Shown here one piece after another: positions 44,182 to 53,041 of a DNA stretch of 64,000 nt. The translations under genes were made by a program, and so were the position numbers. The notes beneath the pieces are model-generated. The model did not search any database and was not told where the DNA came from. It worked only from the letters and a program-made list of their open reading frames with translations. Positions within the stretch are counted from its first letter, which is position 1. Every line of letters starts with the position of its first letter. The stretch is from Hymenobacter monticola (GTDB lineage: Bacteria > Bacteroidota > Bacteroidia > Cytophagales > Hymenobacteraceae), in contig NZ_CP094534.1 in NCBI RefSeq assembly GCF_022811645.1, forward strand, positions 3,534,001 to 3,598,000, in the 5' to 3' direction.

Positions 44182-46827
44182 CTATTCCTGTGCACGTACA
44201 ATGCGCTTGTGGACCAGTCCTTCGCGGGTGTCAAGCACCAGCGAATATACGCCGGGCGCCAGCGCCGCCAGGTTGAGCTGTCCGCCCCGGAGCCGGGCGG
44301 TGAGGACGGCCTTGCCCAGCACGTCGTACACCACGGCCGGGCGGCCCTCCAGCGCCGCGGGGCCGGCAATGGTGATGAGGCCGGCCGTGGGGTTGGGGTA
44401 GAGGCTGATTTGGGCGGCCGTGGCACTTTCGCGCGCGGCCAGGGGTGTGGCCACGCGGGCCAGGGTGTTCAGGCTCTGGGCCAGGTTGGCGAGGGAGTCT
44501 GTAGTCGCCACGCGGCGGCCGTCGAGCGGAGCGTAGATTTCCAGGCTCGATTTCAGCAGCGAGTCGGCGGCCAGGGCCCACACTTCGTCCTGGTTCATGC
44601 CCGAGCGGTAGAACAGCCAGTCGCGGAACTGCACGCGGCCGGGCGCGGCCGCCCCGCCGATGTCGAGGCGGGTGGGGCGCAGGCGCTCCTGCACCGTGCC
44701 TTCGCGCACGCTGTCTACATAAAGCATGGTGGCGCCGCGGGCGTAGTAGTGCGTGAGCACCAGCTTGTGCCAGCGGTTGTTATTCACGGGCACCGAGCCC
44801 GTAATGGTCTGGCCCTTGGCCGATTGGTAGGTCACTACGCCATTGGCGTCGACGCGGATGTTGCCCGCGGCAATGCCCGCGCTGTCGCGGATTTCCACGA
44901 GGCGGCCGGCGCCGGTGGTTTTGAACCGGATGGCCGTGGTGAAGGGATGCACCACGGCTTCGGGCACGAAGCGGATGACGTTGGCGGTGGTGCCGGTGGT
45001 GGGGCGCACGAAGGTGACGCCGTTGCTGGCGCGGCGGGTGGGCAGGGCCTTGTTGGCGTTCAGGGCATCGAGCAGCGAAGGCACGATGGTGCGGGCCATT
45101 TCGGCGTGGCCGAGGTCGTTGGGGTGCAGCGCATCAAACCAGTAGCCGGTGGCCCAGCGGCCGTTGCCGTCGTCCACGGCGCCCAGCAGGTTTACGCTGG
45201 GCACGTTCCAGCCGTGAATCAGGGCGTTCATCTGGCGGGTGAAGGTGTATTGCGTGGCCGTGTAGTCGTTGCGGGTGTAGCCGTTGTTGACGATGGGCAC
45301 CAGCCCGTTGGCCCGGGCGTGGCGGATGAGTTGGACCAGGTTGGTGCGGAACTGGTCGAAGATGGGCTGCCCGCCGGTGAGGATGCCTTCGTTGCCCAGG
45401 GCCAGGCCAATCATCACGTACTTGCCGTTCTGGGGCAGCACGTCGTTGTCGAAGCGGTTGGTCACGTCGATGGTGTTGTTGCCGGGCACGCTCACGTTGG
45501 CCGTGGCCCAGGGCCCGCCCAGGCCGGCGGTGCTGCGCTGCGTCAGCAGCTCCGAGTACAGCGTGGTGTAGCCCCGGTTGTTGGTAGCGCCCACCCCAAA
45601 CGGCACCGACGAGCCAATAAACGTGAGCTTAAAGGGATTGATGGCCACGTAAGGCTCCAGCGCCAAATCATCAAAATACACGCTGCCGGCGGCGGTGCCC
45701 GCGGCATTGCGCCACACGGCCGCCGCCTTCACGAAGGCCGTGCCCGTCGGCACTGCCCCCACGGCCGACAGCCGAATCCAGGTGCCGGAAGTGGAATTTA
45801 CCGTCACCGAATCGGATTTGAAGCGGCCCAGCAGCGCCTGGTTCTGGTCATAATAAAGCAATTGTATGTGCGCCGATTGCGCGCCGCGCAGCGCGTCGGC
45901 CGCCGCGTGGTAGAAGAAGCCGTTGAGGCGGTAGGTGCTCACGCCCGCCTGGGCGCGGTAGCTGATTTGCTGCTCCAGGCCCAGGCTGCCGCCGGCCAGC
46001 CTGGCGGCGTAGGTGCCGCCGTGCTTCTGGGCGGTGGCCACGGTAGCAGTGGCGCCGGCGCCGCGCGCCACGGTGGTCCAGAAGTTCAGGTTGCCCAGCT
46101 CGAAGCCGGGGTTCTGGAACGTGTAGTTCGGCGCGGGTACGGCGCGGCCGGGCACAATGTCCATCCGCATCAAATTGAGGTAGGCGTACATGCCCACGGT
46201 CTTGCTCAATTCCAGCGTGATGGCCCCGCTGGCATCGGCCGAGAGCGTGTCGGAATGGGCCAGGGTGTTGTTGTTGCCGGCGTAATTGATGGCACCCACG
46301 TTGGCGCCGGTGGTGGTCAGGGTCACCGTGCTTTGGTTGGCGCCGGTGAGGCGGTACTGGCTCACCCGCGTTTCGGCCGTGGAGCTACGGCTGCCGAACA
46401 GGTGGAACACGTAGCGCTTGCTGGGGTCGAGGCCGCTCAGGCGGAGGGTGCCGAGGCTGGTGCTGCCCGTGCCCTGCACAAAGAAGTAGTCCTGGGTGGC
46501 CGTGGCAATGGCGTATTCGCCCAGCAGCGCCGCGCTGGGGGCCAGCAGCCCGCCGGTCACGATGCCGTTGGTGAGGAAGTTGGCCCCCACCTTCAGCTTG
46601 ATGCCGGTGGGCTGGTTCACCTTGTCCACCAGCCGGAAGGTATCGGTCACGCCGGTGTTGTTCAGGATGTTGTTCCAGTAGTTGCCGTTCACGTCGGGGC
46701 TGGGCGTGATGTTGCCGTTGGTACCGTCGTTGGTCCCGAAATCGGCCAGCACCGAGCGCACCGTCTGCGCCCGCGCCGAGCCCAGCGCCAGCCCGCAAAG
46801 GGCCAGAAGGATTAGTGGTTTTTTCAT
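44182..46827 (-). CDS. T9SS-secreted SGNH hydrolase with LamG-like domain
   Basis: An 881-residue secreted protein. After the signal peptide (MKKPLILLALCGLALGSARAQ) comes a beta-rich region to about residue 390, including VLADFGTNDGTNGN and a carbohydrate-binding-like segment NPGFELGNLNFWTT. The SGNH hydrolase has LTFIGSSVPFGVGAT with the nucleophile Ser, LALGNEG and the Asp/His pair in DALHPNDLGHAEM. A LamG/concanavalin-like domain follows (RWHKLVLTHYYARGATMLYVD, ASLEIYAPLDG-like end). The T9SS tail is LYPNPTAGLITIAG to the end (YDVLGKAVLTA, GVYSLVLDTREG). It may deacylate surface-exposed glycans. It lies between the PUL and the beta-helix gene. Confidence 0.8.
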   Translation of the reverse strand: MKKPLILLALCGLALGSARAQTVRSVLADFGTNDGTNGNITPSPDVNGNYWNNILNNTGVTDTFRLVDKVNQPTGIKLKVGANFLTNGIVTGGLLAPSAALLGEYAIATATQDYFFVQGTGSTSLGTLRLSGLDPSKRYVFHLFGSRSSTAETRVSQYRLTGANQSTVTLTTTGANVGAINYAGNNNTLAHSDTLSADASGAITLELSKTVGMYAYLNLMRMDIVPGRAVPAPNYTFQNPGFELGNLNFWTTVARGAGATATVATAQKHGGTYAARLAGGSLGLEQQISYRAQAGVSTYRLNGFFYHAAADALRGAQSAHIQLLYYDQNQALLGRFKSDSVTVNSTSGTWIRLSAVGAVPTGTAFVKAAAVWRNAAGTAAGSVYFDDLALEPYVAINPFKLTFIGSSVPFGVGATNNRGYTTLYSELLTQRSTAGLGGPWATANVSVPGNNTIDVTNRFDNDVLPQNGKYVMIGLALGNEGILTGGQPIFDQFRTNLVQLIRHARANGLVPIVNNGYTRNDYTATQYTFTRQMNALIHGWNVPSVNLLGAVDDGNGRWATGYWFDALHPNDLGHAEMARTIVPSLLDALNANKALPTRRASNGVTFVRPTTGTTANVIRFVPEAVVHPFTTAIRFKTTGAGRLVEIRDSAGIAAGNIRVDANGVVTYQSAKGQTITGSVPVNNNRWHKLVLTHYYARGATMLYVDSVREGTVQERLRPTRLDIGGAAAPGRVQFRDWLFYRSGMNQDEVWALAADSLLKSSLEIYAPLDGRRVATTDSLANLAQSLNTLARVATPLAARESATAAQISLYPNPTAGLITIAGPAALEGRPAVVYDVLGKAVLTARLRGGQLNLAALAPGVYSLVLDTREGLVHKRIVRAQE

Positions 46828-46921
46828 GGTATAGGGTGGGTTATTGATTCTGTTTTAGCTGTTAGCTACTCGTTGTTAGTCAGTAGTCAATTAAAATGGC
46901 CTGCTAACCAGCAGCTGACAA

Positions 46922-49900
46922 CTAGTTTTTCATGATTCTCAGTTGCTGAGTCTGGCCGGGCAGCGCCACGCGCAGCAGGTACACGCCCGCCGGCAGCGCC
47001 GCCAGCTCGCCCAGGTCGAGGCGGTTGGTGTCGGCCGTGGGTGCCACCAGTCGCGTTAGCACCGTGCGGCCCATGGCATCGGTCAGCGTCACCGGCACGG
47101 GGCCGTCGAGCGGGGCACTTACTGCCACACTCAGCACCGCACCAAAGGGGTTGGGGTACGCCAGCAGGCCAGCGGTAGTGGCATCACCAAAGCTCACCGC
47201 TTGCATCGGTGAATAGCTGGCGGCGCCATCCAAATCGAGCTGGCGCAGGCGGTAGTAGCGCAGGCCGGTTTTGCCCGGCTCCGCGTCTGTAAACTGGTAG
47301 AACTGCGGCGTGCTGCTGTTTGGCAGGCTGGCCCGCACAAAGCCCAGCTTGCGGAAATTGTGGCCATCGGTGGCTACCTGAATCTCGTAGCCGGCGCAGT
47401 TTTTCTCAGTAGCCGTGGTCCAGTCCACCACCACGTTGGCCTCGCGGCGCACAGCGGCGAAGCGGCTCAGCATCACGGGCAGCGGTGCAGCCTGGTCGCT
47501 GATGGCCAGCAGGCCCAGGCGCGTGAGCGAGGCCGGCCCCGTGAGGGTGCGGGCGGCCGCGTCCACCGTCGTGGCCGCGTAGGTTTGGTAGGCGCTGTTG
47601 TCGGCCAGGCGCTGGCTGAGGCGCTGCGCTGCTTCGCTGGCCACGGTGCCCAGCAGGGCCGGGTCGTAGGTGAGCGTGGGCTGGTAAGCGTAGCCGCTGC
47701 CGTCATTGTTGGCGTCGGCGAAGGTGAAATACGCGTTGGCATAGCGCGCGCCAGCCGCAAACGGCGGGGGCGGGTTGGTGCCCGAGTAGTAGCGGGCCAC
47801 CACCAGGCTGGGCACTGTGCCGGTGCTGCCATAGGTGAGAGAAGCCAGCGCGCGGCCACCCAGCGAAAACACCTGCGTGCCGCCCAGCACCGGCGCGCCC
47901 GAAGCCGTCAGGGCCGGCGGGGTAGCGGTGGGCGTCACCTCGTCGGCGCCAATGTCGGTGCCGCCGGCCGCCACCGTGGTAGCGCGGGCGGCGCCGCCGA
48001 AGTCGCCGGCCTGACCGGGCAGCTGCACGCCGTTGCCGTTCACGTACCAGGCCTCCGGGTTGGCGGCGTTGATGTCGAGGTTGCCGGTGGCGAGGTCCAC
48101 AAACAGGCTGGCGGCCGGCGCATCGGCGGGGCCCACGCGCAGGCTGCTGGCGTCGCCGCCCGAGCCGCCGGGCTGGGCGGCCTTCCAGCCGTCAAAATTT
48201 AGCACCACGCCGCCCCAGTTACCCACCGCGGCAGCGTTGGGGCTGACAAATAGGTTGTAGTTGGAAGCCGTGGCGGCCCAGCCGGTGGTGCTGGCCGTGC
48301 CAATGGCAAGGGCCGGGGTGCCGGGTGCGGGCGTGCGGCCATTGTAGAGCAGGTTGTTGCGCAACTCCACGGAGGGCGGCGCGCTGGTGGCGCTGCGCCA
48401 GAAACCGTAGCTAATGCCCGTGGCCGCGCCGCTGGCCGGGGCCAGGTACACCGAGTTGTAGTAGAAGCTGTTGGCGCCGCCGCTCGACAAGTCCTGGATG
48501 CCGTAGGTCTGTTGTGCAATGGACCCGGCCGCCAGGCTAATCTGGTTGTTGGCAAAAGTGCCCGAGTAGACACCCTGCACGGCCAGGCCACGTACCTGGT
48601 CGGCATTGGGCCCGGTGCCGGTGCTGCTGCCGTACACGTTCCATACGCGGTTGCGCTCCACCACCGAGCCCGCGGCCGAGGCGCCGCACAGCAGGCCCGT
48701 TACCACAAAAGCATTGCTGCGGGTGGGCGGCGTGGTGGCCGAGGTGCCCACGTTGCTGATGCGGTTGTCGCTCACTGTCACGGCCCCCATCACGCCCGAG
48801 GTCGGCCCCACAAAAATGCCCGCCGTGTTGGTGCCCGCGCCGCTGGTGGCATTCAGCACGTTCGTCACCGTGTTGCCGCTCACCGTGGCCGCCGCGCCGC
48901 TGCCGCCCACGTAGATGCCCCGCGCGTTGGCATTAACTGCCGCCGTGGCCTGCACCGTGATAATGGTGTTGGAACTGATGCTGTGCGAGCCCGTGGCGAA
49001 GATGCCGTACACCGTCAGGCCCGCCGAAGTGCCGCTGTAGGTAACGTTGGTAATGGTGTTGCCGGTCACGTTCGAGCCCGCCGCGCTGGTGCACTGGATG
49101 CCGTTGAGGTTGGCCGTGGCGCCGCTCTGGCTGAGGTTGGCAATGGTATTGTTGCCAATGACCACCACGCCGCTGCCGGTCGAGTTGATGCCGGCCAGCT
49201 GCGCCGGCGTGGCCAGGTTGCTGCTCAGCCCGCTCAGCTGGTTGCCGCTAATGCTGCCACTGCCGCTCCCGCTGCTGTAGATGCCGAACACCGGCGCCCC
49301 GCCCGCCGGGGCCGACAAGCCAGAAATCGTGTTGCTCGTCACCGCCACGGCGCCGCTGCCGCTCAGCCACACGCCCGCCAGCGTGATGTTGAGGGCCGTG
49401 CCGCCGCCGGCAAAGGTGGAGGTGCTGCTCAGCCCGCTCACGGTGTTGCCCGTGATGGTGGCGGCGCCGCTGCCGCTCACGTACACCCCGGCCACCGGCG
49501 AGGCATTGGTGGCGTTCACGGTACTGCTGGCTACGGCGTTGGTGATGGTGCCGCTCAAGTTGCTGAAGGTGTTGCCGCTGATGGTGCTGGCCGAGCTGCT
49601 GCTCATGTTCACGCCCGCCAGCGTGCCGGTCTGCGAGGCCACGCCGTTGGCTACGGTGGTGGTAATGCCTGCCACGGTGTTGTTCTGCACCGTGGCGCCC
49701 ACCGCGTTGCCCAAGTCGATGCCGTAGAAATTGCCCGCGTGCGTGATGCCCTGCCCGCTGCCCGTGCCCCCGATGCTGTTGCCCTGTATTGTTACGATGC
49801 CGGCCGTGCCGTTGCGGGCGTGCACCCCGTACATAATGCCCGTCGAGGCCGAGGCGAAGTTGCGTATCACGTTGCCCTGCACCGTGGTAGCGACGGCGCC

Positions 49901-50986
49901 GGCCGTCGTGCTCAAATCCAGGTAAATGGGGTATTCGTAGCCCGTCGTCGACCCGATGGCAAAGGCCGCGCCGCCCGCGCCCGCCTGCGAGCCGCCGATG
50001 CTGTTGCTGCTCACTGCATGCCCGGTGCCGCCCACCATCACCACGCCGTAAAAGGCCGCGCTGAGCGTGCCGCTGGCGTAGTACAGCTGGTTGTTGCTGA
50101 CCACGTGGTTGTTGCCGCTGCTCAACCGCAGGAAGCGCAGGTCGCCGCTGCGGCTCACGGTTTCGTACACGGCGTTGCCTTCGGCGGCCGTGGCGCCACC
50201 CACCGTCCAGTTGTCGCCGCTGTTGGTGGTCACGTTCAGTCCCGCGGCCGTGAAGTTGTAGATGGTGCAGCCGCGCACGGTGTTGTCGCTGTTGGTGGCC
50301 CCGGCCGTGCCCTGCGAGTAGATGCCGTTGGCCGGCAGCACGGTGGTGCTGTTGTTGGCCGGCCGCAGGTCGCAGCTGGCCAGCAGGTTGAAGTCGTTGC
50401 CGGTGGTGCCGGTGCTGGTGCTAAAAAACACGGTGCCGCTGCTGGTGCCGGTGTTGGCGCTTTCCAGCACCAAGTTGCGCAGGGTGTTGTTGGTAGCATC
50501 GTTGCGCAGCAGCACGGCCGGGGCGCTGGCCGTGTTGCGCAGCGTGAGGGTGCGGGCGCTGGTGCTGCCATCGTACCCGCTGATGGTCAGAAAATCCGTC
50601 CCGTTCAGGTCAATCAAAGCCGTGGTGCTGCTGCCGGATATCACCGGGCTGACGCCGGCGGCGGGCACGATGCTCACGCCCTGCCCGGCGCCAATTACTA
50701 CCGCAGGCACTACCAGTGCGTTGGTGCCCAGCGAATAAGAAGCGTCTAGCAGCGTGAAGGTTACGCTGGCACCCGTGCTCACCCCGGCGCCCAGGGCCGT
50801 CATGGCGGCGGGCAGGGTGGGGTAGGTGCGGGTGGGGTCGGGCGAGGCGCCGCTGCCCACGTAATAGGTGCCGCTGAGTTGCTGGGCACTCGCCGCGCCA
50901 GCCAGCAAGAGCAACGCGGTGAGAAGAAGGCCGCGCTGCCGAGTGGGAGGGCCGGCGTGGCGCATCGTAGCGTAGAGTTTGGGCAT
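46922..50986 (-). CDS. Giant right-handed beta-helix protein with T9SS tail
   Basis: A 1354-residue secreted protein; the signal peptide ends at about residue 35 (LLLLAGAASAQ). A short start domain (GTYYVGSGASPDPTRTYPTLPAAM) leads to parallel beta-helix repeats over about residues 100-970. Coils repeat the pattern of ITGNTVSGLSS, VTSNTISGLSA and ISGNQLSGLSS. A linker follows and then a T9SS tail in the last 80 residues (AYPNPFGAVLSVAV, GVYLLRVALPGQ). Such proteins often bind or cut polysaccharides, but I see no lyase catalytic residues. The start codon lies just downstream of a LacI-type operator pair and a box shared with the fecR leader. Confidence 0.85.
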   Translation of the reverse strand: MPKLYATMRHAGPPTRQRGLLLTALLLLAGAASAQQLSGTYYVGSGASPDPTRTYPTLPAAMTALGAGVSTGASVTFTLLDASYSLGTNALVVPAVVIGAGQGVSIVPAAGVSPVISGSSTTALIDLNGTDFLTISGYDGSTSARTLTLRNTASAPAVLLRNDATNNTLRNLVLESANTGTSSGTVFFSTSTGTTGNDFNLLASCDLRPANNSTTVLPANGIYSQGTAGATNSDNTVRGCTIYNFTAAGLNVTTNSGDNWTVGGATAAEGNAVYETVSRSGDLRFLRLSSGNNHVVSNNQLYYASGTLSAAFYGVVMVGGTGHAVSSNSIGGSQAGAGGAAFAIGSTTGYEYPIYLDLSTTAGAVATTVQGNVIRNFASASTGIMYGVHARNGTAGIVTIQGNSIGGTGSGQGITHAGNFYGIDLGNAVGATVQNNTVAGITTTVANGVASQTGTLAGVNMSSSSASTISGNTFSNLSGTITNAVASSTVNATNASPVAGVYVSGSGAATITGNTVSGLSSTSTFAGGGTALNITLAGVWLSGSGAVAVTSNTISGLSAPAGGAPVFGIYSSGSGSGSISGNQLSGLSSNLATPAQLAGINSTGSGVVVIGNNTIANLSQSGATANLNGIQCTSAAGSNVTGNTITNVTYSGTSAGLTVYGIFATGSHSISSNTIITVQATAAVNANARGIYVGGSGAAATVSGNTVTNVLNATSGAGTNTAGIFVGPTSGVMGAVTVSDNRISNVGTSATTPPTRSNAFVVTGLLCGASAAGSVVERNRVWNVYGSSTGTGPNADQVRGLAVQGVYSGTFANNQISLAAGSIAQQTYGIQDLSSGGANSFYYNSVYLAPASGAATGISYGFWRSATSAPPSVELRNNLLYNGRTPAPGTPALAIGTASTTGWAATASNYNLFVSPNAAAVGNWGGVVLNFDGWKAAQPGGSGGDASSLRVGPADAPAASLFVDLATGNLDINAANPEAWYVNGNGVQLPGQAGDFGGAARATTVAAGGTDIGADEVTPTATPPALTASGAPVLGGTQVFSLGGRALASLTYGSTGTVPSLVVARYYSGTNPPPPFAAGARYANAYFTFADANNDGSGYAYQPTLTYDPALLGTVASEAAQRLSQRLADNSAYQTYAATTVDAAARTLTGPASLTRLGLLAISDQAAPLPVMLSRFAAVRREANVVVDWTTATEKNCAGYEIQVATDGHNFRKLGFVRASLPNSSTPQFYQFTDAEPGKTGLRYYRLRQLDLDGAASYSPMQAVSFGDATTAGLLAYPNPFGAVLSVAVSAPLDGPVPVTLTDAMGRTVLTRLVAPTADTNRLDLGELAALPAGVYLLRVALPGQTQQLRIMKN

Positions 50987-51026
50987 AAGGGATTCTTAGA
51001 AAATGGTCAGTTTGGGTGGGTTTTCT

Positions 51027-51059
51027 CAAACGTTTGCGGAAGTTTCTTGCAAACGTTTG
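51027..51059. promoter_or_regulatory. Paired LacI-type operators upstream of the beta-helix gene
   Basis: CAAACGTTTG occurs at 51027-51036 and again at 51050-51059, 23 bp centre to centre. Each is a perfect 10-bp palindrome of the LacI/PurR half-site type. Two sites on one face of the helix suggest cooperative binding. No LacI-family gene is in the window. Confidence 0.6.
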
Positions 51060-51097
51060 GGGTAATACACCAAAGCCCAGCAACACCCTTATTGCTT
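51050..51097 (-). promoter_or_regulatory. Leader box shared with fecR
   Basis: It contains the CGTTTGnnGTAATACACC, GCAACACCC and TGnCTT elements in the same order and spacing as 43301-43350, and overlaps the right-hand LacI-type operator. It lies about 64-111 bases upstream of the beta-helix start codon. Confidence 0.55.
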
Positions 51098-51480
51098 CAA
51101 CTGATAAAATCCCGAAATGTGCCCTCAGGCGCTGCAATCCGCGAAAATGCTTGGTTTTTGCCTTTTCGCTTCAGTGACTGGAACAGCATAGGGCCACGCA
51201 TTAAGTTGGCTTTACAGCAGAGGTATACTTTTGTAATTATTCCTTGTTATTTCAAATAAAATATATTTGTCATAGTATATTAAATATTGAGCGCTGTTTT
51301 GAATCCGAGCTAGTGCCGTACGAGGCCTTAAAGGCTGTGAAAAGTGTTTTAAAAAGCCACAAACGATTCCAGAAAAAACTATTGTCAAACCCGTGCCTAA
51401 TGTCCGGGATGTGGCCAGACCTCTTTATCAGTCAGGTGGTAAATCGCGAGAACGCCCGCGCCTTAGCAGGGCCAAAAGCA
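51098..51480. other. AT-richer intergenic interval
   Basis: About 380 bases between the leader box and the tRNA terminator. It is AT-rich (TAAAATATATTTGT near 51255-51275) and has no convincing gene. An open plus-strand frame from 51244 has no domain and runs through the tRNA. Confidence 0.5.
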
Positions 51481-51511
51481 AAAAATCCCGGCCGCACGCG
51501 CGGCCGGGATT
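51481..51511 (-). terminator. Rho-independent terminator of the tRNA-like gene
   Basis: A perfect 12-bp GC-rich stem (51484-51495 with 51500-51511), loop of 4, then five T on the minus strand. It starts 4 bases after the tRNA 3' end. Confidence 0.85.
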
Positions 51512-51515
51512 CATG

Positions 51516-51591
51516 CTGTAGAGAGAGGACTCGAACCTCTAATTTTACTAGCGAGATAGGCTAGCGCGTCTGCCAGTTCCGCCACCCCACA
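51516..51591 (-). tRNA. Aberrant tRNA, anticodon ATC by the cloverleaf, leucine-like D arm
   Basis: A 76-base cloverleaf on the minus strand. The acceptor stem has 7 pairs (TGTGGGG with CTCTACA, two G-U). The D arm is of the leucine type (GCGGAACTGGCAGACGC). The anticodon stem CTAGC/GCTAG encloses the loop CTATCTC, so the anticodon is ATC at 51555-51557. The variable region is 7 bases and the T arm is AGAGG TTCGAGT CCTCT. Position 73 is G and CCA is not encoded. Class II tRNAs would have a long variable arm, and position 37 is U instead of the usual purine. It has a promoter core and a terminator, so it looks expressed. It may be a pseudo-tRNA or a non-standard isoacceptor. Confidence 0.75.
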
Positions 51592-51603
51592 TCGTTTGAT
51601 GAG

Positions 51604-51611
51604 TCAAATAT
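51604..51611 (-). promoter_or_regulatory. TAnnTTTG promoter core of the tRNA-like gene
   Basis: Minus-strand TATATTTG, 12 bases before the tRNA 5' end. This spacing matches transcription starting a few bases upstream of the mature tRNA. Confidence 0.65.
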
Positions 51612-51771
51612 ATGTAAAAGAACTATGAATAAAAAGAGAAATTTTGAAATTTAATTTTTGATGTTTTTTCAAAATCGGTATAAGCTGGCCGTCAGAATTA
51701 ATCTGCCGGCAATGCCTTGCCTACTTTGGGCACTATTAACTAAGATTTAACACGCCTGGGGAGCCCCGATT

Positions 51772-51779
51772 TATCTTTG
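51772..51779 (+). promoter_or_regulatory. TAnnTTTG promoter core of dinB
   Basis: TATCTTTG, 19 bases before the GTG at 51799. No SOS (LexA-type) box is evident around it. Confidence 0.55.
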
Positions 51780-51798
51780 TTGTAATAATTAAGCAAGC

Positions 51799-52881
51799 TT
51801 GGTGGTGCCCGATTCTATCCGCAAAATCATCCATTTGGACATGGATGCATTTTATGCATCCGTCGAGCAGCGCGACAACCCCGAGCTGCGCGGCCGGCCC
51901 GTGGCGGTAGGCGGCGCCCGCGAGCGGGGCGTGGTGGCGGCGGCCAGCTACGAGGCCCGCCAGTTTGGGGTGCGGTCGGCTATGCCGTCGGTCACGGCCC
52001 TGCGCAAGTGCCCGGAACTGGTGTTCGTACCGCCGCGCTTTGCCGTGTACAAGGAAATATCGCGGCAGATTCGGGCCATTTTTGCTGAGTATACGCCGCT
52101 CATTGAGCCGCTGTCGCTCGACGAGGCCTACCTCGACGTGACGCACAACCTGAAGGACATCGTTTCGGCCACCCAGATAGCGCGGGAAATCCGGGCCAAA
52201 ATCCTGGCTGAAACTGGTCTCACGGCCTCGGCGGGCATTTCCTACAATAAGTTTCTGGCCAAGCTGGCCTCCGACTACCGCAAGCCCAACGGGCAGTTTG
52301 TGGTGCGCCCCGAGCAGGGGCTGGCCTTTGTGGAAGGGCTGGCGGTGGGGCAGTTTCACGGCATCGGGCCCGTGACGGCGGCACGCATGAACCAGCTGGG
52401 CATCTTCACCGGGGCCGACTTGCGGGCCCAGCCGGTGGAGCTGCTGCACCAGCATTTCGGCAAGGCCGGGCGCTACTACCACGCCATTGCCCGGGCCGAG
52501 GACCACCGGCCCGTGGAGGCCGACCGCCTGCGCAAGTCGGTGGGCTCGGAAACCACCTTTGCGCAGGACTTAACGGCCTTTACCGACTTGCTCGACGGCT
52601 TGCGGCCGTCCATTGAGGAGGTGTGGGAGTATTGCCAGCGCTCCGGCATCCTGGGCCGCACCGTGACGGTGAAGGTGAAGTATGCCGACTTCCAGCAAAT
52701 CACGCGCAGCCGCAGCAGCGTGGGGCCCATCCCGAGCCAAGCAGTGCTGGAGCGCCTTTGCCGGGAACTGGTGGAGGGGCTATTTCCGCTGCCCAAGGGC
52801 GTGCGCCTGCTGGGCGTTTCGCTTTCCAGCTTAAACAACGAGCAGCCCGCGGCGGGACGACAGCTGACGCTGAGCTTTTGA
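51799..52881 (+). CDS. dinB: DNA polymerase IV (Y-family translesion polymerase)
   Basis: A 360-residue Y-family polymerase. The start is GTG at 51799, possibly the adjacent GTG at 51802. Catalytic motifs: IHLDMDAFYASVEQRDNP with the first metal Asp, VAVGGARERGVVAAASYEAR, and LSLDEAYLDVT with the second acidic pair. The helix-hairpin-helix segment FHGIGPVTAARMNQLGI follows, then the little-finger domain (KSVGSETTFAQDL). Pol IV copies past damaged bases and lacks proofreading. I see no beta-clamp motif with certainty, though the C-terminal end QLTLSF has the right position and shape. The gene stands alone. Confidence 0.95.
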   Translation: MVVPDSIRKIIHLDMDAFYASVEQRDNPELRGRPVAVGGARERGVVAAASYEARQFGVRSAMPSVTALRKCPELVFVPPRFAVYKEISRQIRAIFAEYTPLIEPLSLDEAYLDVTHNLKDIVSATQIAREIRAKILAETGLTASAGISYNKFLAKLASDYRKPNGQFVVRPEQGLAFVEGLAVGQFHGIGPVTAARMNQLGIFTGADLRAQPVELLHQHFGKAGRYYHAIARAEDHRPVEADRLRKSVGSETTFAQDLTAFTDLLDGLRPSIEEVWEYCQRSGILGRTVTVKVKYADFQQITRSRSSVGPIPSQAVLERLCRELVEGLFPLPKGVRLLGVSLSSLNNEQPAAGRQLTLSF

Positions 52882-52891
52882 GTTGCTTTTG

Positions 52892-53041
52892 TTCTGGCGG
52901 GGCGCCTCACCCCCTGGCCCCCTCTCCCAAAGGGAATGCGACCAAGCATTCTTCGGGGGTACCGGTTTTGCTTCTGCTGGAATCGTCAGGCTCCCCCTCT
53001 CCTTTGGGAGAGGGGGCCGGGGGGTGAGGCGCCTGCCAGAA
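52892..53041. repeat. Long inverted repeat, family F (GGCGCCTCACCCCC / CCCTCTCCCAAAGG)
   Basis: Arms of about 43 bp (52892-52934 and 52999-53041) with a few mismatches around a 64-base centre. The arm sequence is of a type that yields spurious peptides such as LTPRPPLPKERG in many genomes. It lies between dinB and the processing protease gene. It is the longest element in the window and the only copy of its family here. Confidence 0.88.

Noticed and set aside
44179..46815. Plus-strand open frame of 878 codons opposite the SGNH/LamG gene
   Set aside because: It mirrors the real gene almost end to end and has low-complexity composition; the minus strand carries signal peptide, catalytic motifs and T9SS tail.
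48512..50749. Plus-strand open frame of 745 codons opposite the beta-helix gene
   Set aside because: Shadow produced by the repetitive coils of the beta-helix protein; no recognisable domain.
51799..52881. Looked for an SOS box controlling dinB
   Set aside because: No LexA-type palindrome was seen around the promoter core; Bacteroidota SOS boxes are not well enough known to me to call one.
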